A DNA stretch of 6,992 nt from Bifidobacteriaceae bacterium (GCA_031272565.1 JAISTN010000427.1:1-6992); one strand, 5' to 3'. Positions 1-6,553 are shown, numbered from the stretch's first letter. The notes: generated by a model not told the origin, from the sequence alone. Program-made: numbers and translations.

Positions 1-2
1 TG

Positions 3-56
3 GAGCTGGACAACTACAGCCAGACCTAACAAGAACCGCCATAAGCATTTGACGAT
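3..56 (+). pseudogene. Interrupted upstream continuation of the Ig-like protein frame
   Basis: Read in the same frame as the large gene, this stretch gives ELDNYSQT, a TAA (27-29), QEPP, a TAA (42-44), then AFDD running directly into VFGARR. Other modules of the same protein open with closely similar text (QPPVVVDD, EPPVAVAD, RPPVAVDT). The motif is therefore conserved across the second stop, which sits where Val is expected in PPVA. This suggests that coding sequence continues upstream and is broken either by real mutations or by errors at the sequence edge. The segment is short, so the reading is tentative. Confidence 0.5.
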
Positions 57-3000
57 GTGTTCGGCGCCCGGCGGGTTACCACCCCCACACGGCGGGTGAC
101 GGCCAACGACTCTGACCCGAACGGTGACCTGCTGACTGTGTCGCTGGTGGGTGACCAGCCCGACATCGGGCAAGTCAAGACGGTGCAGGGCGGCCGGGCC
201 TTCCAGATCGAACTGCCGGCCGATGCCACCGGGGTGGCAACCTTCACCTATGAGGCCGATGACGGCCGGGGTGGTACCGACACCGCCCGGGTGACGGTGA
301 CGGTCCGCCCCGAACCGGACAACGAGGCCCCCAAACGCCTGGTCGATTCACCTGTCCGGTTGGGGTCTGGCGCCAGTGTCACGGTCGATGTGCTGGCGGA
401 CTGGCTGGACCCGGATGGCGACCAGCTCTACTTGAAGAACGCCCGTATTGACCAGGCCGAGGAACTGGACACGGTCCGCTTCCGGCAAGACGGCGGGCTG
501 ACCTTCCAGGATGCCGGCACCGCCACCGGCGTCAAGACGGTGGCCATCATGGTGTCCGATGGCGTCCTTGACACGGAGGCCTTGGTCACCATCGAGGTGC
601 ATGAACGCGGCGTCTTGCCGCCCACCGCGAACGGTGACCATGTGACCGGCTTTGTGGGCGACGACCTGACGGTCAACCTGCTGTCCAACGACACCGACCC
701 GGATGGCGGCGCCCTGCGGTTGACGGCCCTGGACCAGGACACGCGCCTGACCGAACTGTCGCGGGCGGAGGACGGCCAGGTGGTGTGGCAGGCCACCGAG
801 CCGCTGACCGCCTACCTGCTGTACACCGTCCAGGGGTCGCAGGCGGCCGCGACCGGCCAGATCCGGGTGGACGTGGTGGCTCGCCCGGTGGCGGAGACCG
901 GCCTACCCGCGGCGGTGCCCGACAGGGCTTTGCTGCCGGCCGGTGAATCCGCCCTGCAGAACGTGCTGTGGAACGACATCGACCCGGCGGGTGGTGTGCT
1001 GGCGCTGGTGGGGGCCGCATCGTCCGATCCGTCCAAGGTCTCCGCCTCGGTGCTGGAGTACACCACCTTGCAGGTCAACGACCTGGTGGGCGGGTTTGAC
1101 GGGCCGGTCACCGTGGTCTATCAGGTGGCCAACCAGAATGGGATCGCGGAGGGCAAGGTGACGGTCCTGTCGGTGGCCCCGCCAGAAGGCCACCAGCCGC
1201 CCGTGGTGGTGGACGACCAGGCCACGGTGCGGGTGGATGACATTGTGACCATCAACGTGCTGGAAAACGACTATCACCCCAACGGCCTGCCCTTCGAGGT
1301 GGTGGATGGTTCGGCCGCCAAGCTGGACCAGGCCGCGGAGGGTTTGGTGTTTACGTCCGGCGACACGGTCCGGTTCCGGGCCGGTAGCACGCCCGGCAAG
1401 GTGCTGCTCAGCTACCAGGTGACCGACAACCAGAACGACCCCGTGACGGGGACCATCGCGGTCCAGGTGGTAGCGGCGGACCCAGAAGCCAACCGGGCAC
1501 CCCAGCCGCGGGCGCTGGAGGGCGCGGCGGTGGCGGGCGGTGCGGTCTCGTTGACGGTGCCGCTGGACGGCATCGACCCCGATGGCGACCACACGGCCTG
1601 GGTGGGCCTGGGCGTGATGCCGCTCTACGGCGAAGTGACCTACGCCGATGGCGTGTTGAAGTACACGGCGGTGGCAAACCCGGCCCAGTACGGGACCGAC
1701 CGGTTCACGTACCTAGTGCAAGACCGCTGGGGCAAACAGGGTGAAGCCACGGTCTCGATTGGTCTGGTGGCGCCCTCCGGGGTCAGCCGGCCGCCGGTGG
1801 CGGTGGACACCCAGGTGTTTGTGCGGCCGGGCCGGCTGGTGGCGGTGGCGCCGATCCGGGAAGGCTACGTGACGGATCCCGATGGCGACCCCGTGTCGTT
1901 GGTGTCGGCCCAGGGGCTGTCGGAGGCGGTGACAGATGTGGAGGCCCGCCGCGAGACCAGCCAGGTGGTGTTCCGGGCCCCGGATGAAGAGGGCTTCTAT
2001 GCCGTGTCCTACCTGGTGGAGGATTCGTTTGGCGCCCAGGCGACGGGCGGGATCACCGTCCGGGTGGGCCAGGATGCGCCGTTACTGCCGCCGCTGCCAC
2101 ACGATGACGTGGTCACGGTGGAGCAGGCCATTGAAGCCGCGCAAGGCACCGGCTTGGTCGAGGTCAACGTGTTGGCCAACGACCGCGACCCGGACGGGGT
2201 GGCGGCCGATGACGCGCTGTCGCTGGGTGGGCCGGTGGCCGGCTGGGTGGACGGTGTGGTGACCGTCCAGGTGACCGAGGAGTGGCAGATCATCGACTAC
2301 ACCCTGACTGACCAGGATGGCTTGACGGGCCAGGCGTTCATCATTGTGCCGGGCGTGGCGCGGGTGGCCACGCCGGTGTTGGACCGGGCGGTGTTTGACC
2401 CGGCGGTGGGCGCCCTGGAGGTGGAGGCCCAGCAGACGGTTGACATCCGGCTGGCCGATGTTGTGTCGACGCAGCCGGGGCGGACCCCCAAGCTGGTTGA
2501 CACGCAGGTGCGGGTGACCAGGGGTTCTGGCCAGGTGGTCAACGTGGGTACGGTGCAGTACACGGCCCCGGCGGAGCCGGGGCCGGACGCGGTCACGGTG
2601 CGGGTGACCGACGCCGATGACCCGGCCTCGGCGGACGCCTTGGTGGCCACGGTGTCGATTCCGGTGACGGTGACGGCGCCGGCGCCGGAAAACCCCGAGA
2701 CGGTCCAGCGCGTGGCGGTCGAGTTGACGGCCGGCGAGTTGCAGCTTGAGCCGGGTAACAGCGCCCAACTGGACTTGAGCCGTTACGCGCAGGTCTTCCT
2801 GGAAAGCTGGGTGGTCGAGGCCGGCTCCGAGGTGGCGGTGGACCCGGTGACGGGGGCGCCGGTGCCGCCACTGGGCGCCCAGGTGACCCGCGAGCCGGTG
2901 GCCGGCGCCAGTTTGACGTTCGAAAAGGGCGGTGGCGGACTCAGCGCCATGGCCGGCCTGGAGACGCGGGTGGATGGGCAGACCTTGGTGGCGGCGGCCC

Positions 3001-5096
3001 AGGCGGACACGCCGCTGGGCCAAGAGGACGTTGGGGTGACGGTGACGGCCGCGGCCAGCGATGTGGCCGGGACGGCCACGGCGACGGCGAGCTTCCGGGT
3101 GCGGGTGGTGCAGACCACCCGTGAACCGCCGGTGGCGGTGGCGGACACGGTTGATGGCGGCATCAACCTGGGTGACACGGCCACGGTGGCGGTGCTGGCC
3201 AATGACCACAATCCGTTCGGCGCCGCCCAACCCCTGACGGTTACCAACGTGGTGGTGGTGTCCGGCCAAGCCACGGTGGAGGTGGCGGGCGACAAGGTTA
3301 AGATGACGCCGGCGGCCACGTTCACCGGCACGGTGACGGCCCGTTACACGATCAAGGACGCGGCCGGGCGGACGGCATCGGCCCTCGTCACGGTGACCGT
3401 GCTGGGGCCGCCGGACCGGCCCACCGGTTTGGTGGTGGACCAGACCGGCGACGGCTTTGTGGTGCTGCGTTGGGCGGTGCCGGCCAACAACGGCTCGCCG
3501 TTGGCGCGTTACGAGGTGACCGGCTATCCCAGCTTTGGCCAGACCTGTACCTCCAACGTGTGCCGTCTTGAAGGGCTGACCAACGGCACCGAATACACCT
3601 TCACGGTGGTGGCGTGGAACGCGGTGGGGCCATCGGAGGAATCCGCCCCGTCCGCGCCGGCCCGGCCGGACCGCTACCCGAACCTGCCCGCGGCGCCCAG
3701 TGTGACGCGCGGCGACCAGACGGTGGAGGTGTCCTGGTCGAATCCCGGTTCGTCAGGTTCGCCGGTGACTTCGTATGACGTGCAGATCAGCCCGGCGCCG
3801 GCCACGGGCGAAGCGGTGCGCCGAGGGGTGACCGGGACATCCCTGACCTTCAGTGGCCTGGCCAACGGCACCTCTCACAAGGTACGGGTTTGCGCCAAGA
3901 ACCTGGCGGTGGCGACCTGCGATGCAGAGGAACTGTGGGGGCCATGGTCCACCAGTGTGGTGCCGGCCGGCCTGCCCCGGGTGAGCGGTGTGGCAGCCGT
4001 GGCCACGGGCACCACGGGCACTGGGGGTAATCCCCTGTTCCGCGTGACCTGGGTGCCAGATGGCAATGGCGAGGCGATCAGGCGATGGGAACTCTCGGTC
4101 GCGTGTGTGTCGGGTGGCCAGCCCCTGGCCCAGCTTTCGGCTGAGGGTAATGTGTCCCAGGCCCAGGTGGGCGTGGAGCCCAACACCTGCGATCTAGTGG
4201 TTACTGTCACGATCGAGAACTCACTGGGGGAGTCGGAGCCCGCGGTCAGCCCCACCATCAGATCGGTCCTGCCGCCCAGCCCGGTCAGTGGGCTGACGGC
4301 CGACCCCGACTGTGATGGATGTGCAGTGGTCAGTTTCACACCAGGTAGCACCAATGGCTTCCGGACCGACGAAGTGGTGTACGAATACAGGGTCTACTAT
4401 GGCGGCCCGTCCGGCACGATCAAGCCGGGTGGCGTCATCGGAGACTTGCAGAACGGGGCCTGCTACACAATCGAGGTACGGCCTGTGGCCACCCGGCAGG
4501 ACACCGGCGAGGTCACCAGCGGTCAGGCCAGCGGCTTGAATCAAGTCTGCCCCTATGGGCCTCCCATAGCGCCAACCAACCTGACGGCCGCGCCGGGCGA
4601 ATACTCTGTCACGTTCCAATGGGATCCCGGCAGTCTCAATGGCCATGCTGACGGCTACTACTCCATCCAGGTGGACGGCGTCTCCAGCACCCTGCCACTT
4701 ACGGCGACCAGCTACACCGCTGAAGACCTGGGTGAGGACCAAGTTGTCATCTTCTCGATCAGGACTGTGGTCAGCCAAGGCCCCGCGTCTGAGGGCGTCA
4801 CGGTGAGTGGCAAGGCACGGGCACGCGGATATCTGGAACTGGTCCAGAGCGGTTCGAGTCTGGTGTTGAACTACTTCAACGTTACGCACGGACCGCATCT
4901 GGTGGTGATTCACAGTGACTCCGGGGATATCTCATTGGACAACACGGGGCTGACTTGCTACGGCCTTTGCACTCAATCGGAGATGTCGGGCAGTGTTGAC
5001 CTGGGCAGTTACCCCTGGAGTGACGGTGAACGGATCTGGGTGACCTGGAGCTACTTAACCTCAAACGAGATCATCTGGCATGACCTGGTGGGCTGA
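57..5096 (+). CDS. Giant Ig-like / fibronectin type III modular surface protein, 5' end missing or disrupted
   Basis: This frame encodes 1679 residues built almost entirely of tandem beta-sandwich modules, so the likely role is a secreted or wall-exposed structural or adhesive protein; no enzyme domain is visible. Approximate modules: eleven Ig-like/cadherin-like repeats (residues 1-84, 89-182, 188-275, 282-372, 380-472, 480-571, 578-671, 678-765, 770-873, 880-1018, 1023-1116). Most open with a PPvAxDD-like linker and carry an Asp-rich ND-x-DPDGD turn. Five Fn3 modules follow (about 1117-1203, 1206-1303, 1304-1400, 1405-1500, 1501-1588), with typical NGTEYTFTVVAWNAVGPSE text in the first. A beta-rich tail (1589-1679) matches nothing I recognise. 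There is no signal peptide, transmembrane helix or LPXTG signal, so export and anchoring must depend on missing N-terminal sequence. The GTG at 57 has no Shine-Dalgarno sequence and falls inside a module, so it is only the first possible start after in-frame stops. Actinobacterial relatives, as I recall, are often encoded next to MoxR/DUF58 genes; none is seen downstream here. Modular identity is secure; function is inferred. Confidence 0.85.
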   Translation: MFGARRVTTPTRRVTANDSDPNGDLLTVSLVGDQPDIGQVKTVQGGRAFQIELPADATGVATFTYEADDGRGGTDTARVTVTVRPEPDNEAPKRLVDSPVRLGSGASVTVDVLADWLDPDGDQLYLKNARIDQAEELDTVRFRQDGGLTFQDAGTATGVKTVAIMVSDGVLDTEALVTIEVHERGVLPPTANGDHVTGFVGDDLTVNLLSNDTDPDGGALRLTALDQDTRLTELSRAEDGQVVWQATEPLTAYLLYTVQGSQAAATGQIRVDVVARPVAETGLPAAVPDRALLPAGESALQNVLWNDIDPAGGVLALVGAASSDPSKVSASVLEYTTLQVNDLVGGFDGPVTVVYQVANQNGIAEGKVTVLSVAPPEGHQPPVVVDDQATVRVDDIVTINVLENDYHPNGLPFEVVDGSAAKLDQAAEGLVFTSGDTVRFRAGSTPGKVLLSYQVTDNQNDPVTGTIAVQVVAADPEANRAPQPRALEGAAVAGGAVSLTVPLDGIDPDGDHTAWVGLGVMPLYGEVTYADGVLKYTAVANPAQYGTDRFTYLVQDRWGKQGEATVSIGLVAPSGVSRPPVAVDTQVFVRPGRLVAVAPIREGYVTDPDGDPVSLVSAQGLSEAVTDVEARRETSQVVFRAPDEEGFYAVSYLVEDSFGAQATGGITVRVGQDAPLLPPLPHDDVVTVEQAIEAAQGTGLVEVNVLANDRDPDGVAADDALSLGGPVAGWVDGVVTVQVTEEWQIIDYTLTDQDGLTGQAFIIVPGVARVATPVLDRAVFDPAVGALEVEAQQTVDIRLADVVSTQPGRTPKLVDTQVRVTRGSGQVVNVGTVQYTAPAEPGPDAVTVRVTDADDPASADALVATVSIPVTVTAPAPENPETVQRVAVELTAGELQLEPGNSAQLDLSRYAQVFLESWVVEAGSEVAVDPVTGAPVPPLGAQVTREPVAGASLTFEKGGGGLSAMAGLETRVDGQTLVAAAQADTPLGQEDVGVTVTAAASDVAGTATATASFRVRVVQTTREPPVAVADTVDGGINLGDTATVAVLANDHNPFGAAQPLTVTNVVVVSGQATVEVAGDKVKMTPAATFTGTVTARYTIKDAAGRTASALVTVTVLGPPDRPTGLVVDQTGDGFVVLRWAVPANNGSPLARYEVTGYPSFGQTCTSNVCRLEGLTNGTEYTFTVVAWNAVGPSEESAPSAPARPDRYPNLPAAPSVTRGDQTVEVSWSNPGSSGSPVTSYDVQISPAPATGEAVRRGVTGTSLTFSGLANGTSHKVRVCAKNLAVATCDAEELWGPWSTSVVPAGLPRVSGVAAVATGTTGTGGNPLFRVTWVPDGNGEAIRRWELSVACVSGGQPLAQLSAEGNVSQAQVGVEPNTCDLVVTVTIENSLGESEPAVSPTIRSVLPPSPVSGLTADPDCDGCAVVSFTPGSTNGFRTDEVVYEYRVYYGGPSGTIKPGGVIGDLQNGACYTIEVRPVATRQDTGEVTSGQASGLNQVCPYGPPIAPTNLTAAPGEYSVTFQWDPGSLNGHADGYYSIQVDGVSSTLPLTATSYTAEDLGEDQVVIFSIRTVVSQGPASEGVTVSGKARARGYLELVQSGSSLVLNYFNVTHGPHLVVIHSDSGDISLDNTGLTCYGLCTQSEMSGSVDLGSYPWSDGERIWVTWSYLTSNEIIWHDLVG
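4553..4569. repeat. Perfect 7-bp inverted repeat at an Fn3 module junction
   Basis: CTATGGG (4553-4559), a 3-base loop CCT, then CCCATAG (4563-4569) form a perfect hairpin inside the coding sequence. It lies at the boundary between the fourth and fifth Fn3 modules (residues 1499-1505). A second small perfect palindrome, CTTGAATCAAG, lies just upstream at 4534-4544. Neither is followed by a T-run, so a terminator role is unlikely. Chance or a module-joining scar are both possible. Confidence 0.35.
4860..5096 (+). other. Unrecognised C-terminal domain of the giant modular protein
   Basis: The last 80-90 residues (about 1589-1679 of the frame) follow the fifth Fn3 module and do not look like another Fn3 or Ig-like copy. 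They alternate hydrophobic and polar residues (LVLNYFNV, HLVVIHS, RIWVTWSYL), which suggests beta strands. They carry a close cysteine pair in CYGLC (residues 1634 and 1638) and are rich in Ser, Asn, Trp and Tyr. A hand count gives 30 G+C of 60 bases at 4861-4920, against 50 of 60 at 2821-2880, so this end differs in composition from the Ig-like part. No hydrophobic anchor or sorting signal follows; the protein ends in WHDLVG. It could be a terminal capping or ligand-binding domain, but no function can be assigned. Confidence 0.45.
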
Positions 5097-5135
5097 ACCA
5101 GCAGGATGGCCCCACAGAATGACCGGGCGACAGGC

Positions 5136-5149
5136 GGCCGGAATCGGCC
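5136..5149. other. Weak hairpin in the gap after the giant gene
   Basis: GGCCG (5136-5140), loop GAAT, CGGCC (5145-5149) make a 5-bp GC stem about 40 bases after the stop of the Ig-like/Fn3 gene. No U-tract follows, so it does not meet the criteria for an intrinsic terminator. It is the only obvious stem in the 110-base gap; termination may be Rho-dependent or lie elsewhere. Confidence 0.25.
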
Positions 5150-5170
5150 CGGGATGAGGTGCCGGTTCCA

Positions 5171-5176
5171 TAGACT
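5171..5176 (+). promoter_or_regulatory. Candidate -10 element for the mutarotase-like gene
   Basis: TAGACT fits the actinobacterial TANNNT -10 pattern and lies 30 bases before the ATG at 5207. A start site about 7 bases downstream would give a leader of roughly 24 bases containing the ribosome binding site. No convincing TTGAC-type -35 is seen 16-18 bases upstream, which is common in high-GC actinobacteria. This suggests the gene is transcribed separately from the giant gene. Confidence 0.45.
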
Positions 5177-5192
5177 GGAGGCCCGGCGGAAC

Positions 5193-5199
5193 AGAAAGG
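5193..5199 (+). promoter_or_regulatory. Ribosome binding site that fixes the ATG at 5207
   Basis: AGAAAGG is a good purine-rich Shine-Dalgarno sequence with 7 bases between it and the ATG at 5207. It supports this start over later in-frame ATGs, such as Met39 of the product. Confidence 0.65.
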
Positions 5200-5206
5200 C
5201 GGTCAG

Positions 5207-5863
5207 ATGCACAGGGCGGTGTACCGGCTAAAGAGCCAGGTGGCGACCTGCTTTGAGACGGCCGCCGCCCTCAAGGCCAAGACCGAGGCGCTGCAACGCC
5301 GGGTGGCCGGCGGCGAGATCATGACGGCCAGCGTGTTCCGTCACGGCCTGGACTTCTTCGCTTACTACGAGTGCCTGGGCGATCAGATTCCGCCGGAAGA
5401 CCTGTTCGGCGACTTGACTCGGTTGGCCCAGGGTTGGCCGGGTGAGGCGGCGCCGCAGGCGTGGGCGCCCATGGCCGACATCTACCACGGGGCCGAGCCG
5501 GTCAGTGTGGGTTACTGGGTGCGGCGCGGGCCGGTCCAGGCACTGGGCCAGGTCAACCGGCTGCGCTGGGACAAGGTGGCCAGTTACGTCTTCTACCACT
5601 ACCAGTACCAGGAGGAGAAGCCGGGGGACTGGGCCAAGTACGCCGCCATCTACCTGCAAGACAACTACCTGTTCTTCTATCAAGAAGAGCCGGATGGGCC
5701 GGCAGTCACGCCGTACCCGGGCCGCCTGGAAACGGCCAACACGCCGGACGGCTGGCAAGAACTGATGCTGGAGCACTTCCTGCCCTGGGACGATGACCCG
5801 GCACTGGCCCGGCCCTGGCGGCCGGCGGAGACGGTCCTGTCGGTTTGGCCCGTTCTGGAATAG
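5207..5863 (+). CDS. Tandem L-rhamnose-mutarotase-like protein (double dimeric alpha/beta-barrel)
   Basis: This 218-residue product has no signal peptide or membrane segment and is probably cytosolic. It seems to contain two copies of the L-rhamnose mutarotase (RhaM/DUF718) fold, a small ferredoxin-like unit that interconverts sugar anomers. Half 1 (about 1-97) has RAVYRLK as first strand, the hairpin VFRHGLDFFAYYE (43-55) and WAPMADIYHG (86-95). Half 2 (about 112-197) has YAAIYLQDNYLFFYQEE (145-161) and WQELMLEHFLPW (183-194). From memory, E. coli RhaM has YAIYLDKARNLLFAMVEIE followed by WWKYMTDVM at matching places. RhaM is about 104 residues and dimeric, so this length fits a fused pseudo-dimer. 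The RhaM catalytic Tyr18-x3-His22 has no equivalent in half 1; half 2 has Tyr127-x3-His131, but its alignment there is uncertain. No rhamnose genes are nearby, so substrate and activity are unknown. It could be another member of the dimeric alpha/beta-barrel superfamily. That the gene is real is well supported by its start signals. Confidence 0.6.
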   Translation: MHRAVYRLKSQVATCFETAAALKAKTEALQRRVAGGEIMTASVFRHGLDFFAYYECLGDQIPPEDLFGDLTRLAQGWPGEAAPQAWAPMADIYHGAEPVSVGYWVRRGPVQALGQVNRLRWDKVASYVFYHYQYQEEKPGDWAKYAAIYLQDNYLFFYQEEPDGPAVTPYPGRLETANTPDGWQELMLEHFLPWDDDPALARPWRPAETVLSVWPVLE

Positions 5864-5888
5864 CCGCCTGGCCCCCCACCGGCCCGGC

Positions 5889-5894
5889 TAGCAT
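5889..5894 (+). promoter_or_regulatory. Candidate -10 element giving a leaderless thpR transcript
   Basis: TAGCAT matches TANNNT and ends 6 bases before the ATG at 5901. Transcription starting about 7 bases downstream of the element would begin at or within a base of the start codon. No Shine-Dalgarno sequence precedes the ATG (only GGCGG, too close to it). This arrangement is typical of leaderless mRNAs in actinobacteria. No clear -35 hexamer was found. Confidence 0.5.
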
Positions 5895-5900
5895 GGCGGC

Positions 5901-6452
5901 ATGCGCCTGTTCGCGGCCATTCAGCCGCCGGAGTTTGTGGTCGACAACTTGGCCCGGGCCTTGGCCCGCTTCACCGCCGGCCCGCAGGGCCGGCGCAACC
6001 CTTGGCAGCCGGCCGGCAACTGGCACCTAACCTTGGCCTTCTATGGGGAAGTGCCCGATGACGCCCTGCCGGACCTGGTGCAGCGGCTGGCCCACGCCGC
6101 CACCACTACGGCGCCGCTGGCGCTGCGCCTGGCCGGCAGCGGTACCTTCCGGGACAAGGTGGCCTGGATTGGCCTGAGCGGCGACACGGACGCAGTGACC
6201 GGCCTGATGGCGGACCTGGCGCCGGCGGCCGGGCGCGGCGGCGCGGGCCCCGATTTCCCGGTGCCGCACATCACGATTTCGCGCTGGGCCCACCATCCGA
6301 ACGTCCAGGCCGCCCTGCGGCAGTTAGCGGACTATGAAGGCCCGCTTTGGGTGGCGGACCAGGTGGTGCTGCTGGCATCCCAGCTCGGGGCCGGCCAGGC
6401 CGGCCACTCCCGCTACGCCGAGGTGGCCAGCGCCCCGCTGCTTGGCCTGTAG
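5901..6452 (+). CDS. thpR: RNA 2',3'-cyclic phosphodiesterase (2H phosphoesterase, '2'-5' RNA ligase' family)
   Basis: ThpR opens RNA 2',3'-cyclic phosphate ends to 2'-phosphates; the family was first named for reversible 2'-5' ligation of tRNA halves. It is a cytosolic monomer of the 2H phosphoesterase fold. The 183 residues match the usual length. The protein begins with the hallmark MRLFAAIQPP, has the first catalytic motif HLTL (His42, Thr44), the second motif HITI (His123, Thr125), and the usual C-terminal YAEVASAPL ending. All four catalytic residues are present, so it should be active. The start at 5901 is chosen because it gives the canonical N-terminus. It lies 37 bases after the stop of the mutarotase-like gene and has its own -10-like element, so it may be expressed independently. 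It converges with the LRR gene across a repeat-rich gap. Its cellular substrate is not established for the family in general, and the neighbours give no clue. Confidence 0.93.
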   Translation: MRLFAAIQPPEFVVDNLARALARFTAGPQGRRNPWQPAGNWHLTLAFYGEVPDDALPDLVQRLAHAATTTAPLALRLAGSGTFRDKVAWIGLSGDTDAVTGLMADLAPAAGRGGAGPDFPVPHITISRWAHHPNVQAALRQLADYEGPLWVADQVVLLASQLGAGQAGHSRYAEVASAPLLGL

Positions 6453-6458
6453 GACCCG

Positions 6459-6541
6459 GCGGGCGGCATCGGCGGCCCCGCGGCGACATCGGCGGCTCGG
6501 CGGACGACATCGGCGGCCCCGCGGGCGACATCGGCGGCCGT
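6459..6541. repeat. Four tandem GC-rich repeats of 20-21 bp in the convergent intergenic gap
   Basis: Four near-identical units occupy 6459-6479, 6480-6499, 6500-6520 and 6521-6541. Each begins with a GCGG-type stretch and contains the invariant core CATCGGCGGC (at 6467, 6487, 6508 and 6529). Spacings are 20, 21 and 21; the second unit lacks one base, so the array does not hold one reading frame throughout. It starts 7 bases after the thpR stop and ends 12 bases before the LRR gene's stop codon. It contains small self-complementary pieces such as CCCGCGGG but no T-run. It may be a variable-number repeat, part of a two-way termination region, or a protein-binding array; the sequence does not decide between these. 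Confidence 0.8.
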
Positions 6542-6553
6542 GCCGCGTGAACC

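Noticed and set aside
26..247. A 73-codon minus-strand frame at the left edge
   Set aside because: It is antisense to Ig-like module 1 and has no recognisable features.
903..1592. A 229-codon minus-strand frame within the Ig-like region
   Set aside because: Same reason: low-complexity His/Arg/Gly composition, opposite to well-conserved Ig-like modules.
2082..3269. A 395-codon open frame on the minus strand inside the giant gene
   Set aside because: It is antisense to clearly modular coding sequence, is very rich in His, Arg and Gly, and has no recognisable domain; long antisense frames are expected in such GC-rich DNA.
4221..4913. A 230-codon minus-strand frame opposite the Fn3 modules
   Set aside because: No motif, no ribosome binding site, and the plus strand encodes recognisable Fn3 text throughout.
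5136..5149. An intrinsic terminator for the giant gene
   Set aside because: The stem is only 5 bp and no T-run follows.
5228..5776. A 182-codon minus-strand frame opposite the mutarotase-like gene
   Set aside because: It lacks start signals, while the plus-strand gene has a promoter-like element, a Shine-Dalgarno sequence and family-like motifs.
6459..6541. A CRISPR array
   Set aside because: The units are directly adjacent with no unique spacers of 25-40 bases.
6347..6550. A plus-strand frame with repeated DIGG peptide text in its last part
   Set aside because: It overlaps thpR out of frame, and the DIGG text is the 20-21 bp repeat array being read through; the short second unit breaks the periodic frame, so a coding repeat is unlikely.
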